From positions 29,344 through 93,343 of the forward strand of contig MU006099.1 in NCBI GenBank assembly GCA_010093705.1: DNA of 64,000 nt, in the 5' to 3' direction. Source of the stretch: Patellaria atrata CBS 101060 (taxonomy: Eukaryota > Ascomycota > Dothideomycetes > Patellariales > Patellariaceae). The notes under the pieces are model-generated. The model was given only the letters and a program-made list of their open reading frames with translations. It was not told the DNA's origin and searched no databases. The position numbers and the translations under genes are program-made. Positions 34,675-46,543 of the stretch are shown here, in pieces (positions within the stretch are counted from its first letter, which is position 1; the number at the start of each line of letters is the position of its first letter).

Positions 34675-35220
34675 TCAAGTCCTTCTGATTACAGTGCATA
34701 CAATAACAACCACAGTATATGAGAGCTCACCGTCCGTTGTCGCGTCGCTTGTTGCTTGCTTCACAGGCAGATTGACTCCTTGAATGGTATTCTCATTATC
34801 TCGCCTCCGAGGAACTTTGGGTTTCTCATTCATGTTATCACGCTGGATACCAGCGGAGTCAATTTCTTCGAACAAGATCACGCAGTTATAAAGTTGTCGA
34901 AGTATCTGGGGCTGGAGTCGTGATTTTCGGTTCGTTGAGATCCAGATGTGAAGCTCGAGACCGAAGCGTCCCGCAACCGCTTCGAAAAGGACGACTTGCC
35001 GTGAAAGTGTTACCTATATATGTATATATAATTATTCGCAGCGCTATCGTTAGAGGATCGTTAGGTGATTCGCGTATGATTCCCCGTCGAAGGTTCCGTC
35101 AACAGTCCGGGAACAGGGAACGTGCCAGCAATACGCTCGAGCGAGTGCCATGGGAATCGCCGGTAAAAATCCTGCCTAAATCATTGACCAAGCGGTTTCC
35201 CTAGGGATGGAATAACGGAT
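34675..35220 (-). pseudogene. BCS1-like AAA ATPase remnant
   Basis: Minus-strand frames contain a Walker A-like GKSSFS (about 34990), then AGRFGLELHIW, then a Walker B-like NCVILFEEIDSAGIQRDN (about 34880-34830) in a different frame. The order and spacing resemble fungal BCS1-type AAA proteins, where the A motif is followed by L/E..DIY and VVLLEDIDSAGL. Frames shift at least twice and the second half of the AAA domain is not found, so it is broken. Some fungal BCS1 relatives lie in heterokaryon-incompatibility-like or mitochondrial contexts, but nothing here supports a specific role. Confidence 0.5.
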
Positions 35221-38200
35221 TAGACTCTGAACCGGCATCTATATCAGAGCTTGAATCTTCGAGAAAGTTCGTGGAGGGTCCATTTCCTTTTCGATAATTC
35301 GGGGCATCGCCAGCTATATCTATATGCGGGACATTCACTATTCATCTGAAATTCTGGTTAGAAGAAATATTAGTATAGTCCTGTAGATAAGGTCCATTTA
35401 TCTCTTACTTTGAAGCTCGCTCTTAGGAGGATCCATCGGTACTAGATCCTGAAGGCGCCGAGGTGGTCGATTAAAGCAGGGAATGTAAACTTGTCGTAAA
35501 CGATGTTATTTGGCCGAGAGAAAGACGATACACGCAATGAAGCCGCTTGATTTCCCTATCGTGTGCGTCTAAGGATATCTCATCGTTTGCCGTGACACCC
35601 GTACATTGGTAACTAACAAGAGGCCACGTCCCTACCACTAAGACTTCGGGCACTTCAGCGAATTATCTCATTGAAGTGTTGGGTTGCTTGGGCATCGCCC
35701 ATGCTGGGACGGTCTCTACCGGATCAGCGGGTCTCGCCGATTCCACCTCCATCACCAAATCTTTCGCCAGGAGAAGGGCGATAGGGGGATATATATACTA
35801 TACTATCATGTCCATTAGGGCAGAGCCACGGTTATTGAACCATTTTGCGTGTAGCATTGTGGGTGATGTAGAGTATAGAAATACTTTTCTTTATATAAGA
35901 AGTATCCTCACTGACTGGTTGGTCTACCGGTCAATGTGATACTTTCGCACTCGCCCTTATCCAGTTTCCTTGCGTAGAGTCTCGCATATTTCTGAGAATT
36001 TCAACAGATCGTGAAACTTGACAGTTGACTTCCTATAATAGTTCGCAACTGACTATTAGGCTGCCTGCTCGAGGTAATATACCTCTGTTATTCATCTCTA
36101 TCGTCGCCGGAAAGTGAAAACGCGAGCGCTCAGGTTCTGTTCAATCGCAGACAGGACGCGCCACAACCCATCCACTTCCTCTTCCCTTTTCTCCTTTGGC
36201 AGACCTCAGATCTTAGATCATCTTCAGGGAGTAGGCGAAGGATCGGTTGTACCGGAGATCATGGCGTGTACCCACGACGTGGCTGCTCTGGTCACTTATG
36301 AGGTGATACCCGGGGTATTCGGAGGGAGGAGCGAACGCTATGCCAAATCTCCTAACCTTACTCACGCCGCCCTCGGTCAAGTCCGCGATGGGATAGCCAT
36401 ACCGGAATCGCGCAACTTGAGACGGGCATACGTTCGGTAGGATATACATAAGTATGGGATATACTTTCACTCGGCCATTGGCGGTTCTTCAAGCATTCTT
36501 TCAATTTTATTGAACGCCAGTTTCCTTCCCTGTAAATAGTACGCTTCGCCGGCCAGCCCTAATTGCCCTAGGGGCTGGCTCTTGAGCACGGTGGCCACGG
36601 CCTGTGCGGCTTACAGTATTGCGACCAAACTTGGAACCGTTGTGGCCAGTTCTTTTTGAAATTTTGGTGAAACCGTCTCAGTTACGTCGAAGACTCGACC
36701 TCGGCCTTGACGGAAAAGTCATCTCGGTCTGTGTTTGGGTTTGTGCCTGAAATCCAAGATCTACTGGGAGAAGTAAAGAGGGTCTTGATGAGAGAAATAG
36801 GAGGTGAAAATCCAAGCCGAGGAGAAGACGAAATCGTAATGAGATGCTCCATAGTGGAAGTGAGTTCTGCTGAACCCTGATCTATATAGCTGCTACATTG
36901 CGAGACGGGCAAAGGAGAGATCATCAGGTCCTAGGCATTCCTAGTCGTCTTGGTTGTCCTAGTTAGTGATTCCTCCTGGTAAGAATATAGATATATACAA
37001 ACATCTACATGAGAGTGTTGCGATGATCTAGCATAACTCAAGTCTCGTCTCGATGCCCAGCTTTTCTGGTCATTGGCTACAGCGATAACGTCCACGGCAG
37101 CAGTACACATCCCTTCTGGTTCCAACAGAGTGGCGGAACATATCCTTGGACGGTGATCCGCTCTCTATAGTTCAAGTATGATTGTGAAAAGGTTTGCCGT
37201 TCGAAAGTAGCGGAATCTTCTTCATCTAGCGCTCCAGATATCTGAGGTTGAGTAGCTCCCCCAATGTTTTCGTTTGGTCGGTCGTGGTTTTGCATATCAC
37301 TTACCAGAATGCAGGTCTGTACCCACCCCACTCAGCGGGAGGGTTCGACTATCATACCGATGTCTCCCAACCGTACTTTCGGGTAAGGGATTATTCGTGC
37401 CTCCTCGATACGTCCACCGTCCTCAGTTGACTCCACGATAGGATTCCCTGTGCTAAAGGCTAGGAAAACACTCCCCAGCCGAATATTCCGCATAATAGAG
37501 GTCCTTGGTATGGATGAGCTAAACAGCCTCCGCACAAGGGGCTCGGGAGCACTATCTCTTAACACTCGGACTGCTCGTTGAAGGCACTCTGATCGTCGCC
37601 GTTTCAGTACTTATATATAAGCTACCGCTGGAACCTATTCTACCCCGTCTCTTCCCAGGGCCTCGACGGAGTTCACTTGTCAGCTCGTTCTCCTTCTCGT
37701 GTACTCCACCCAAGCCTCCATGGTCATCTCCTCCTTCTCAAAGCCGAAAACTGGTTCCAAATCTTGATCGCCGTATTCCGGCTGCCGTCCGAGCAGAGGA
37801 ACCATGTACCCCCGCCGTTCCACAGGGAAGTCGTATATAGTAATACTGTGCCATTTTTAAAACATCAGTATTAGTCCAAGGACCGGAACGGAGGTTAGGG
37901 AAGCCAGCATCAACCAGATGGGAAAGAACACTGATGTAAGCTGTGGAAAACAGTATTCACAAAGAATACACCACGTCCATGCTTTAAGGGCGGGTTGAAC
38001 TGGCACAATTCCGTTTCCCGTCCCATTATGCAATGTTAGGGCTATTTTAGAACGCCTCGGCTAGGGAGGCTCATCTCGGGCAGCTAGACCATTTTGCAAG
38101 GTAATATATAGTTATATACATGTTTTCGCAATAGGGGAGCCAGAGACAGGATGTAAATCGAATTGTTAAATGCAGGAGGAAATACCTCTCCCAGCTGACA

Positions 38201-40578
38201 GCTCAAGATCGCTTTAATATCCCCAGAAATTGAATTAGTCTAAACAGCTTGGACAAGATAAATAAGAGAACAGGTAAAGTCGAATTACTACTTACTTCAA
38301 GGCAGACATTGATGACGTGATGGTCCGTTTCACATTGCAATCCGACACATTCTTCTCCTTCATATATCTTTAGAGCACACGTCCAGACTTCGAATGTTGA
38401 TAAGACAGTCTTGATTTTTCAAGGGTGATGGTAATATCCCGAGTAGTTACCCTAAGGAGAATGGAAACCTCGCCCTCAATGCTCCGTGCTAGACGATCTG
38501 CCATCCGGGTTCCTCAAGGGCTCAATAGCTTCGGATTGGTTGTGGGCTGAAGGCTTCTAGAAAGCAGTTCTAGCTTACGCAAGCAAGCTACTCCTGGTAA
38601 GAGCGGGATAGTGTTGAGTAGCCTTTCCTGGCTTACCCACCAAGTATGTCGATACGGGGCCGCATCTTGTCCGGGAAGCAGTCTCGCGGCTCAAGTTCAT
38701 CCCACTACTCCGCTACCAACTAGTGGAAGCGAGTCTATTCCACCTGTAACCCCTGCGCTCCACAAACGGCGTACGACTCGGCCTCTACCCCCGATGGGGG
38801 GTGTCAATTTCGATATCGGAATCACGCCGAATGATGCTGGACTTAGAAACAGTGGCACCGCTACCGTTAGGAGTATTATACCGGTCGTCACTGCAGCACT
38901 GCTACCTACATCATCAGAAAACTTCCTGTTCCCCTACTGGAATAGCTCTTCTAGAGGGCAAGTCAAATCAGCTTGGCGGTTCGATTGAGATCCTAAATAT
39001 CGTCAGTTTCATCAAGCAGGAGTTGAATAGATCAGGTCAGTTTCTTACCTTCATAATCCTCAATCCAAGTGATATTGCCCACCCTGTCCCTAAAATCTGT
39101 ATAGACGACGTCGGGGTCTGAACCATTCGCATTCAGACTAGCAGTCGTTAATCCGTCGGCGTGCATTGTTGATTTAACAAATAACGAAAGTCTTTGGAAG
39201 ATGTATGTGATAGCTGTATAAGCTAGGGGAGGTTGGCTAGACACCGATTTGGTGGAGGACGCTTTATGTCGCTTGTTGGAAAGACTTAAGTACAATGCAT
39301 CTTCCGATAGAGAGTAAATGGAAGTATGCTGAACCGAAAGAATGATAGAGAGAAGAGCGCAATGAAGAAGTATATATAATACAGTCGATCGTCGATCAGT
39401 CTGTGAAGGTAGCAGCGGTTGTGATACCGACCTTGTTAAAGGAAAATCTGGAGGAGTATGATTGGGAAAATATATAAAGATATTCTGACCTGTGAGATCA
39501 TGCTATTGAACAGGTACTTGGATTGGGCGCAGACTCAAAGTCCTGGTAGATTGGTACTTGAATCTAATCACAAGGATATATGTACTACGTCAATAATATT
39601 TTCACTTGCGCAAGGGGCATGTGAGCGTAAGGTAGTGGGGAAACAAAGTTTTATTCAGAATGCTTCAGATAGATAAGTTGTTAAAGTAGGAATTTTCATA
39701 GTAAAAGGGGTAATTGTGGAGTAAGTCATAATGTCTGAGTGTGTGAACCCAGATGAGAAGTGCATATCTGCTGGGATGAATAACGCCCTTATCAAGAAAT
39801 CGTCTCGTCATCATCGGATGTCTGCAATTACTGAACGAAACACTTGGACGATACAGGGGTTCATAGTCACATTTTTGGCTTTTACTGTTTTACACGTCTT
39901 CCAAACGGGGCAATTTGATTTATCTAGCAGGATTACAGTAGTGCTTCAATAACTCAGGCTCAAGGGAAGGATATCCAACTGACATGGTCGAGGTTGAGCG
40001 CAAAGGGGTTGTGGAATAATATGAAACATACCGACGGCTTGATGCATGACGGGGAAGTAGCAATGAGAAAGTAATTTATGAAATGTGGGTTATGTGTTCC
40101 ACCATAGCAGTACCATATTGAAGAGGACGGGAAAAGGATTCTTATTATGACGAAACTAAACTTGATTGATATCATTCAGGGTGAGATGAGGTTCGGCCAA
40201 AACGGATCGGAAGAACGAAGTGCTCCAAGGAGACGCTAAACTTTTAGCAGCGCCTGCAGGCAAATGTGTCAAAAATCCAAGGTGTCCTATTCCTTTCTCC
40301 TCTCCATCACAAAATTGTCATCTTCGATGCCAGTTGCGGTATTACTATATGGTCAGAACGCTAGACGTGGTAGCTAAAGACTCGCCATGTAAATTTAGCG
40401 TCTCGCGGAGCTCCATCATGCAGCGGTGCCCAGTATCCTCTCAGCTTATAAACCAACCGGGGATTTGAGTATAAGCTGTTGGATGACTCTCTCATCCTAC
40501 ATTTCTTTTAGAATCCCTCGCCAAACTCTACTCGAGTTTAGAATTTAGCTGAGAACGATAAGCTTGAGAGACAGGAGA
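35221..40578. other. Gene desert with unrecognised coding-like remnants
   Basis: About 5.4 kb without a gene I can support. Several patches look like former coding sequence: plus strand 36700-36870 (VPEIQDLLGEVKRVL), minus strand 36660-36490 (KFQKELATTVPSLVAIL, then LGLAGEAYYLQG, with a stop between), minus strand 35653-35471 and 37331-37077. None has a recognisable domain and none can be extended into a gene model. A minus-strand exon-like piece at 39295-39040 ends in a good donor (GAAG|GTAAGA) but lacks a credible start. The local mix of GC-rich and AT-rich patches suggests decayed genes and repeats. Confidence 0.5.
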
Positions 40579-41772
40579 ATGGCTGATGTACCATCAACCT
40601 ATACTGGTAAGCTCCCTCTGAAGAAATTTTCCTAGCACGCAATCTCAGTTAGAACTCATGGAATACTATAGATCCTGTGCGAATTGCTGTGATAGGAGGC
40701 ACAGGGTTACAGTCTCTGCCTCATTTTACGCTCGCGGCAAGACTCAATGTCGCTACCCCATGGGGTCATACATCTTCGCCTATTTCTATCCTCCACCATC
40801 CTGCCCCTGATACTGGAAAACCTATCCCCATAGCTTTTCTCTCGCGACATGGTCTACACCATGAGTATGCTCCACATGAAGTACCCGCGCGTGCGAATAT
40901 TGCTGCTCTGAGATCAATCGGTGTCCGTTCAATAATAGCATTCTCAGCGGTAGGTAGTCTGCAAGAAGAGGTGAAACCAAGAGATTTCGTTGTGCCAGAC
41001 CAGGTCATAGATCGAACAAAGGGTATTAGGCCGTTCACTTTCTATGAGGGAGGAATGGTCGGCCACTTTGGGTTTGGTGATCCATTCGATGAGCGCTTAG
41101 CAACAATTGTTCGTAGATGTGGGCATAGTCTTGAAGGCGAAGGGGTCGTCCTTCACGATAAGGGCACTATTATCTGTATGGGTAAGTCGTTTGCAGCTTT
41201 TCTTAACCTTTCCTACTATTCCGTGATGATCAACACCAAGTATAGTTCAACTGAACAAATATTGAAGACAAAACACATCCATCTTTCGCTCCTATCTGAC
41301 AAGAAAATCTTCTTCCTCATTCATCTTCTTACATGCATGGTAGTTGCATTGGCTAATATCCATTTGTTCATCAGAGGGACCGCAGTTCAGCACACGTGCA
41401 GAGAGCAATCTTTACCGTAGCTGGGGCGGTACTGTCATCAACATGTCCGCGTTACCGGAAGCAAAACTGGCTCGAGAGGCCGAGATTAGCTACCAGATGA
41501 TCTGTATGGCTACCGACTATGATTGCTGGCACACCACCGAGGATGTCAACGTCGAGATGGTCATGGGTCATATGAAAGCTAATTCAGAGAACGCCCGAAG
41601 ATTCGTAGGGGCTGTCCTCGACGAGTTGAGCAAAGAGGAGCACAGTGACCAGGTTCAAGCAAAGCATTACGAAGGGCAAGCTAAATTTGCTGGTTCTATA
41701 ACTGCACCAGCTGGCCGTACGAAGGACGCACTCGATAAGTTGAATTGGCTGTTTCCGGGTTATTATGAGTAA
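40579..41772 (+). CDS. MEU1: S-methyl-5'-thioadenosine phosphorylase
   Basis: Exons 40579-40606, 40672-41181 and 41375-41772 encode 311 residues. Visible family motifs: IAVIGGTGLQSLP (phosphate site) near the N-terminus, ICMEGPQFSTRAESNLYRSW across the second junction, and YQMICMATDYDCWH. These define the MTAP branch of the purine nucleoside phosphorylase family. The enzyme splits methylthioadenosine, a by-product of polyamine synthesis, into adenine and methylthioribose-1-phosphate for methionine salvage, in cytosol and nucleus. The second intron is 193 bases, longer than the others here. The first exon is only 28 bases; its ATG was chosen because the G|GTAAGC donor restores the frame. Confidence 0.94.
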
Positions 41773-41953
41773 ATGTTCGTTTTGAATATATACAAGAAGT
41801 TCAGCAAGATCTTTATCAGGTATCAACCTTATTCATTCAGTCAGTATTAATGTAAATCCTCTATTCTTCAGTCCGTGACCATGAGTACTACTACACTCCT
41901 TCAGTCCCCTGCTCCGAATGAATCTGAGTTCGACAATATGCATCCTACCCCCT

Positions 41954-42830
41954 CTATTGTATTCTCCAACCTAACCGATAACCTAATGTGGGAAGGACAT
42001 CACGGACGCGCTTATTTGAAGAGAGATCTAACCACATCTCTCTTGGCCATTCAACATATCCCCGGGGCCGGAACGTCCATCGTTCATCCCCAGAGTCACC
42101 ACCATCGACTGTCCAAGCTTTGCCACCTCCGCTCGGCCTTCCAGCTTCTGGATTACGCGATCGACCAGACTGCTTACCCTGGCCACGGGAACCATACCCA
42201 TTTGATCTGCCATAGCCGTATCCATCATTGCCATACCCATAACCAGTATTGCCGTAACTGGTATCGCCATATCCAGTTTTGCCATACCCGCTATTGCCAC
42301 ACCCGCTTTTGCCATATCCGCTATTACCATAGTCGGTATCGCCATATCCCGTATTACCATACCCACCCCCACCGTAACTCTGGCCCCTCGCTTTCTCTTT
42401 CTGGCGCCCGTCAGATTCTCCATGCTAATATTCTTATTGATAAGTACGTGAGTAATCATACCGAGCATATCTATACCCATCCTGGACACCGCGCGAGTAT
42501 CCCTTACGTTAGCCGGTGCTATAACCTTCGTGCCGACCATCAGCCTGACCAGAGCTATAACCGTTACGTCTGTCGTATCCATTATTACACTATTCCTGGT
42601 TATTGTACCTCGTGGATCCTACATTGCTATAGCTCTGCGAGTTACGGGAACGAGTATATACGATTATAGGATTCTGTAGATCCCGATCCGCGAAGCTAAT
42701 TTTTAGCCTCCGTGTGTTGCTATTGCGTGAGTAGTCGAGTTGTACGCCGTATGCTTTGTCAGCGTGGAATTGGATACTGGTGCTGTTGAAGTTTACAGTG
42801 TAGCGTGGTATGTTGATGTGGGGAGTTTAT
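41954..42830 (-). pseudogene. Gly/Tyr-rich protein gene, inactivated by C-to-T stops
   Basis: Minus-strand translation gives a continuous protein-like frame: NFNSTSIQFHADKAYGVQLD, a basic stretch ending in LKISFADRDLQNP (could be the end of an RRM), an Arg/Gly/Tyr-rich linker, then a repeat of the type GYGNTGYGDTDYGNSGYG at about 42390-42220, and a short tail ending at 41954. Four in-frame stops fall in the linker (the first at 42592-42590), and each is TAA or TAG where CAA or CAG would restore Gln. The plus-strand frame at 41875-42669 is its shadow. Gly/Tyr-rich tails of this kind are common in RNA-binding proteins. The start is not visible. An unannotated intron spanning all four stops is possible but unlikely. 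Confidence 0.55.
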
Positions 42831-43669
42831 AAAAGACTTGAAGGGTATGCTATATGATGGAATATTTAGGGATCCTTCATGACAACCATACAAAGATTGG
42901 GAATTCGGGAGTATGGGTTGAGGTAGAGGTATAGAGAGCAAATGAAGGGAAGTGGATGAAGGAGGCGGATGTAGGAAATAGATATAGGGATCCATGTAGG
43001 AACTACTCTGTTAGTCCATGATGCCACGTCCTTGGTACGTCAAATGGCCAGTATAGCGTTGTTCAGTTTGACTACCGAACTGTATGAATCGTCATTTTGC
43101 GAAGCGCTACTAGGAGTGACCTATGTAGACCTGTCACTCGCGTGGGAAACAAGTTGTGGACTTAGTAATGGAATTATAGATCTGTGACTCACTTGTGCTT
43201 CTTACCTTATGACGAATTTACGGATTAAATGTACAGTACGCAAGTAGTAAGATGATATCCAAGGTATAAATACCAGTTTATCTGGTTATCTTTCTATATC
43301 GAGCACATCAGATTGATGTGAAGATTTCTGCTTCTCTACGACTAGTCTATCGGTTTATCATAGTAACGGAAGAGAAAAGATACTGAGACAAGATACCAGA
43401 GATCAATACAATATCTTATGGTAATTCTGATCTAAATGACCCATACGGATAAGTGCTGTACAAACCGTTATACACAGTTGGGAATGCGCTATGGGATGGT
43501 ACTGCCATTAGCCGTGGCCCATCCCGGGGTTTTGCCGTTCTTGAGCAAGCACCTCCGAGAGCTCTTGCGGGATTCGAATGTCAAGCTCACAAAACCGTAA
43601 CATTAAACATTTTTTCTTCTACCTCACCCACTGTTCTCTGTCCTTACACCTCTCCCATCGTCTATAATC
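42831..43669. other. Intergenic, promoter side of RPN7
   Basis: No gene or repeat recognised. The last 100 bases are pyrimidine-rich and are probably the RPN7 leader. No clear proteasome control element was seen. Confidence 0.45.
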
Positions 43670-45245
43670 ATGGGTGATCCTCAGTATGCAAAGTATCCTG
43701 ATCTTTCCCTGTCACAACACATCTTTCAAATCACCAATCCGTTAGCTCCACAGGCCTCGCAGCAAACTTCACTAAAAGCTCTTCAAAATGCCATTAAAGA
43801 GCAGAGGATGGCACCTTTGTATCGTCATTTGGCCCATCCAGCTGATGGGATCCTCAATACTGTAGGTGAAGGTACCGCACATCAGCCTACAGTAGGCATC
43901 CGACGACAATCGTCAAGTGCCACGTCTATACTAGCAACGAGAAGACCATCTACGAATGCCACTTTGCCCTGGGACGAGAATATGTACAATGAGCTGAAGG
44001 CAGACAACGAGAAAGAGCTTGAAGCGATTCAGAAGGAGGAAGACGAAGCGATTGAAAAGGCTGGAGAGACTGAAATACAAGCTGCACGAGGCAAGAGGGC
44101 TGAATTTTGGACTCGAGTTGGTGACAAGGTATGAACTTCAAGCAGTATCGTGATATTTCGGTCCAACCACCATTTAGGATAAAGCGATTGCGGCCTACGA
44201 GGTTGTCTTCGAAAAGACGGGCGTTCTTGGTACAAAAATCGACATTGTTCTTGCGATCATCAGGTTGGGATTGTTCTTTGCGGACAAGCTTTTGGTCAAG
44301 AAGAATGTCGAGAGAGCAAGCACATTAGTAGAAAGTGGTGGTGATTGGGATAGACGCAATCGTCTCAAGGCATACCAAGGGCTCCATCTACTCACGGTCC
44401 GATCCCACGCAAGTGCAGCACCTCTCCTTCTTGACAGTTTATCTACTTTCACGAGCTACGAATTATGCACGTATTCCTCCCTGGTCATTTATGCTGTCCT
44501 TGCCGGTTCCGTTTCGCTCAAGCGCGTCGACTTCAAGTCAAAGGTTGTAGACGCACCGGAAATCAAAGCTATCCTAGGCGATGGAGAAGAAAAACTGTCT
44601 GCTCTTAGCGGACGCGTGTCTTCGGGTCCATCAGCAGGTGATGAGGAGATGACAGATACAACAGGTTCCTCTGCAACACCTGCACCAGCTGTAATCAACC
44701 TAACTACAATTGGACACGAAGCTGGAGGTGTAGACGCAGAAGCTGATGTTGACTTCGGTCCATTGGCGAATCTAGTTAGCAGCCTTTACACGGGAAACTA
44801 CAGTTCCTTCTTCGTCGCGTTAGGTGCCGTTGAAGAGCGATTCCTCAGCCAAGACAGATACCTCTTCGAACATAGACACTGGTTTGTCCGTGAGATGCGG
44901 CTAAGAGGGTATCAACAACTTCTGCAGAGCTATCGCGTCGTCGGATTGGTAAGCATGGCTAAAGATTTTGGTGTCTCGGTGGACTTTCTGGACAAGTACG
45001 TATCAAATTTGACAATTAGATACTCCCTTTGCCAATTATTAACGATCAATAGGGATTTATCGAAATTCATTGCAGCGGACCGTGTACCTTGCACTATTGA
45101 CCGCGTCAAGGGTATCATCGAGACGAACCGGCCTGATGATAAGAACAAGCAGTATAATGATGTCTTGAAGCAAGGAGACCAGTTGATCACCAAACTTCAG
45201 AAATACGGACAGGCAGTACGGTTAAGGGGAAGCGAACGTGGTTGA
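43670..45245 (+). CDS. RPN7: 26S proteasome regulatory subunit RPN7 (PSMD6)
   Basis: Exons 43670-44128, 44178-44995 and 45053-45245 encode 489 residues. The N-terminus (YAKYPDLSLSQHIFQI) and the helical repeat start (KAIAAYEVVFEKTGVLGTKID) are typical of RPN7, as is FADKLLVKKNVERASTLVESGGDWDRRNRL-type sequence. A PCI domain lies in the last ~130 residues, ending with QYNDVLKQGDQLITKLQKY. RPN7 is a scaffold subunit of the 19S lid, next to RPN3, RPN6 and RPN11. Relative to yeast (about 430 residues) it carries a Gln/Ser/Thr-rich insert near residues 75-100 and an acidic insert near 300-345 (GDEEMTDTTGSS), both common in filamentous fungi. All junctions keep frame. Confidence 0.95.
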
Positions 45246-46095
45246 TGCAATACGCATCCCGCATCGCTCTAGCTCCTACGATTTAGTGCATTGGAGGTTA
45301 TCTGCAATGGCACATTGCAGTACTAGGAATATGTAGATTAAAATAGAAGCTTCCATGGTAGCCAAAAGATACTACCTTACCTTACGATAGGTTCCACGCC
45401 CCATGTGTTGCGGTACACTTATGATACCTTATAACTTATTATCCTCGGTAGACACTCGTACCTGCACCTTGACAGCTATGCTAAGAAACCTTATGTTCGG
45501 AGTATGCATCTGATCCAATGCCAGAGTGATGCGTATTGCGGAGTCGGAGCCAATTATTAGGGCAACATCTCAGCAATTCAACGCGTCGTCAAAGAGCCCA
45601 TGTTTGTTTCAGGAAACAGAATGCAGTTATATGCACATCCACGGAGACTTGAGCTATTGTCTCATGGCGATATGCAGGGCTGGTCTTATCCTTATGGTTA
45701 CAAACATCGGCCGAAGGATCGACAAATGAGTCTACAGAGATCAACCAACATCAAGCTTCGAGATCTTCCGTTTCTATGATTTCACTCATTGACCTTACCG
45801 TATCCCGTACTAAACAAGCCAATTGACCCTCCGAGGACCATCTCAAACGTATTGCAGGTCTTCTATTTGAAAGTTGCCGACGTGGTTTAAGCATTCATTG
45901 TTTCGTCTGATTGTCTCCAGGGACAGCATTCCAACAAACGCCGGTCCCCTTGCTATTCCGACGTCCTACATCGTATCTTATTAGTTTAGAGATCTCTAGT
46001 CTAGGCCAAATTGGCCACAACTGTACAATCATTGACAAGGCAAAGAGTCCGGGGATTATTTAAGAATTCATTAGTTAAGCGATCCCCAGGCTACA
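45246..46095. other. Intergenic, nothing recognised
   Basis: 3' flank of RPN7 and upstream region of alanine aminotransferase. No repeats or RNA genes seen. Confidence 0.45.
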
Positions 46096-46177
46096 ATGTC
46101 ATCTCTCAGAGTCAGAGCTGGAACTAGTCGGAGTATCTCGCGTTTGCCGTTTCCGCAGGAGAGTAGACGCTGGCCAG
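46096..46177 (+). other. Candidate alternative first exon of alanine aminotransferase (mitochondrial leader)
   Basis: An ATG at 46096 opens 27 codons (MSSLRVRAGTSRSISRL..., six Arg, many Ser, one Glu) and ends at a usable donor, CCAG|GTTAGT, in phase 1. An acceptor at 46519-46520 (GGATAG) leads in the matching phase through ATPQFHRK straight into the ATG at 46544. The result would be an N-terminal leader of about 35 residues with the composition of a mitochondrial presequence. The intron would be 343 bases, long for this genome, so the short form from 46544 is taken as the main model. Inference only. Confidence 0.4.
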
Positions 46178-46543
46178 GTTAGTCAATCATTTTAGCAGTC
46201 ATACATCTTCCCATTGACAACGCATCGAAGCCACGATTTGACCCTCTTAGAAATTTTTTTGACTGAATTTAATGCCTCATCTTCTGATACAAAACATATC
46301 CCACACAGCTTAGTGGGGCGGGTGCTTTTTCTAGTTTTCCAAACATCCGTAAAATTCACGCATATCCTGTGATTATCTACGAAAAAGCAAATTTGACTTC
46401 AGAAAAAGTCTACTTGACAGCTGATAAAGATTGTTCTCACCTGTCATATAGATACAAGAATTCTTTCCACCTCGCTGCCTTCCTTTACACTGCATCAAGA
46501 TACTGCCCCTCTACGGATAGCTACCCCACAATTTCACCGCAAA

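Noticed and set aside
35676-35939. 87-codon ORF in the gene desert
   Set aside because: No homology or composition supporting a gene; the opposite strand is equally protein-like.
41875-42669. 264-codon plus-strand ORF rich in His, Tyr and Cys
   Set aside because: It is the antisense shadow of the Gly/Tyr-rich minus-strand pseudogene; its odd composition comes from the repeat.
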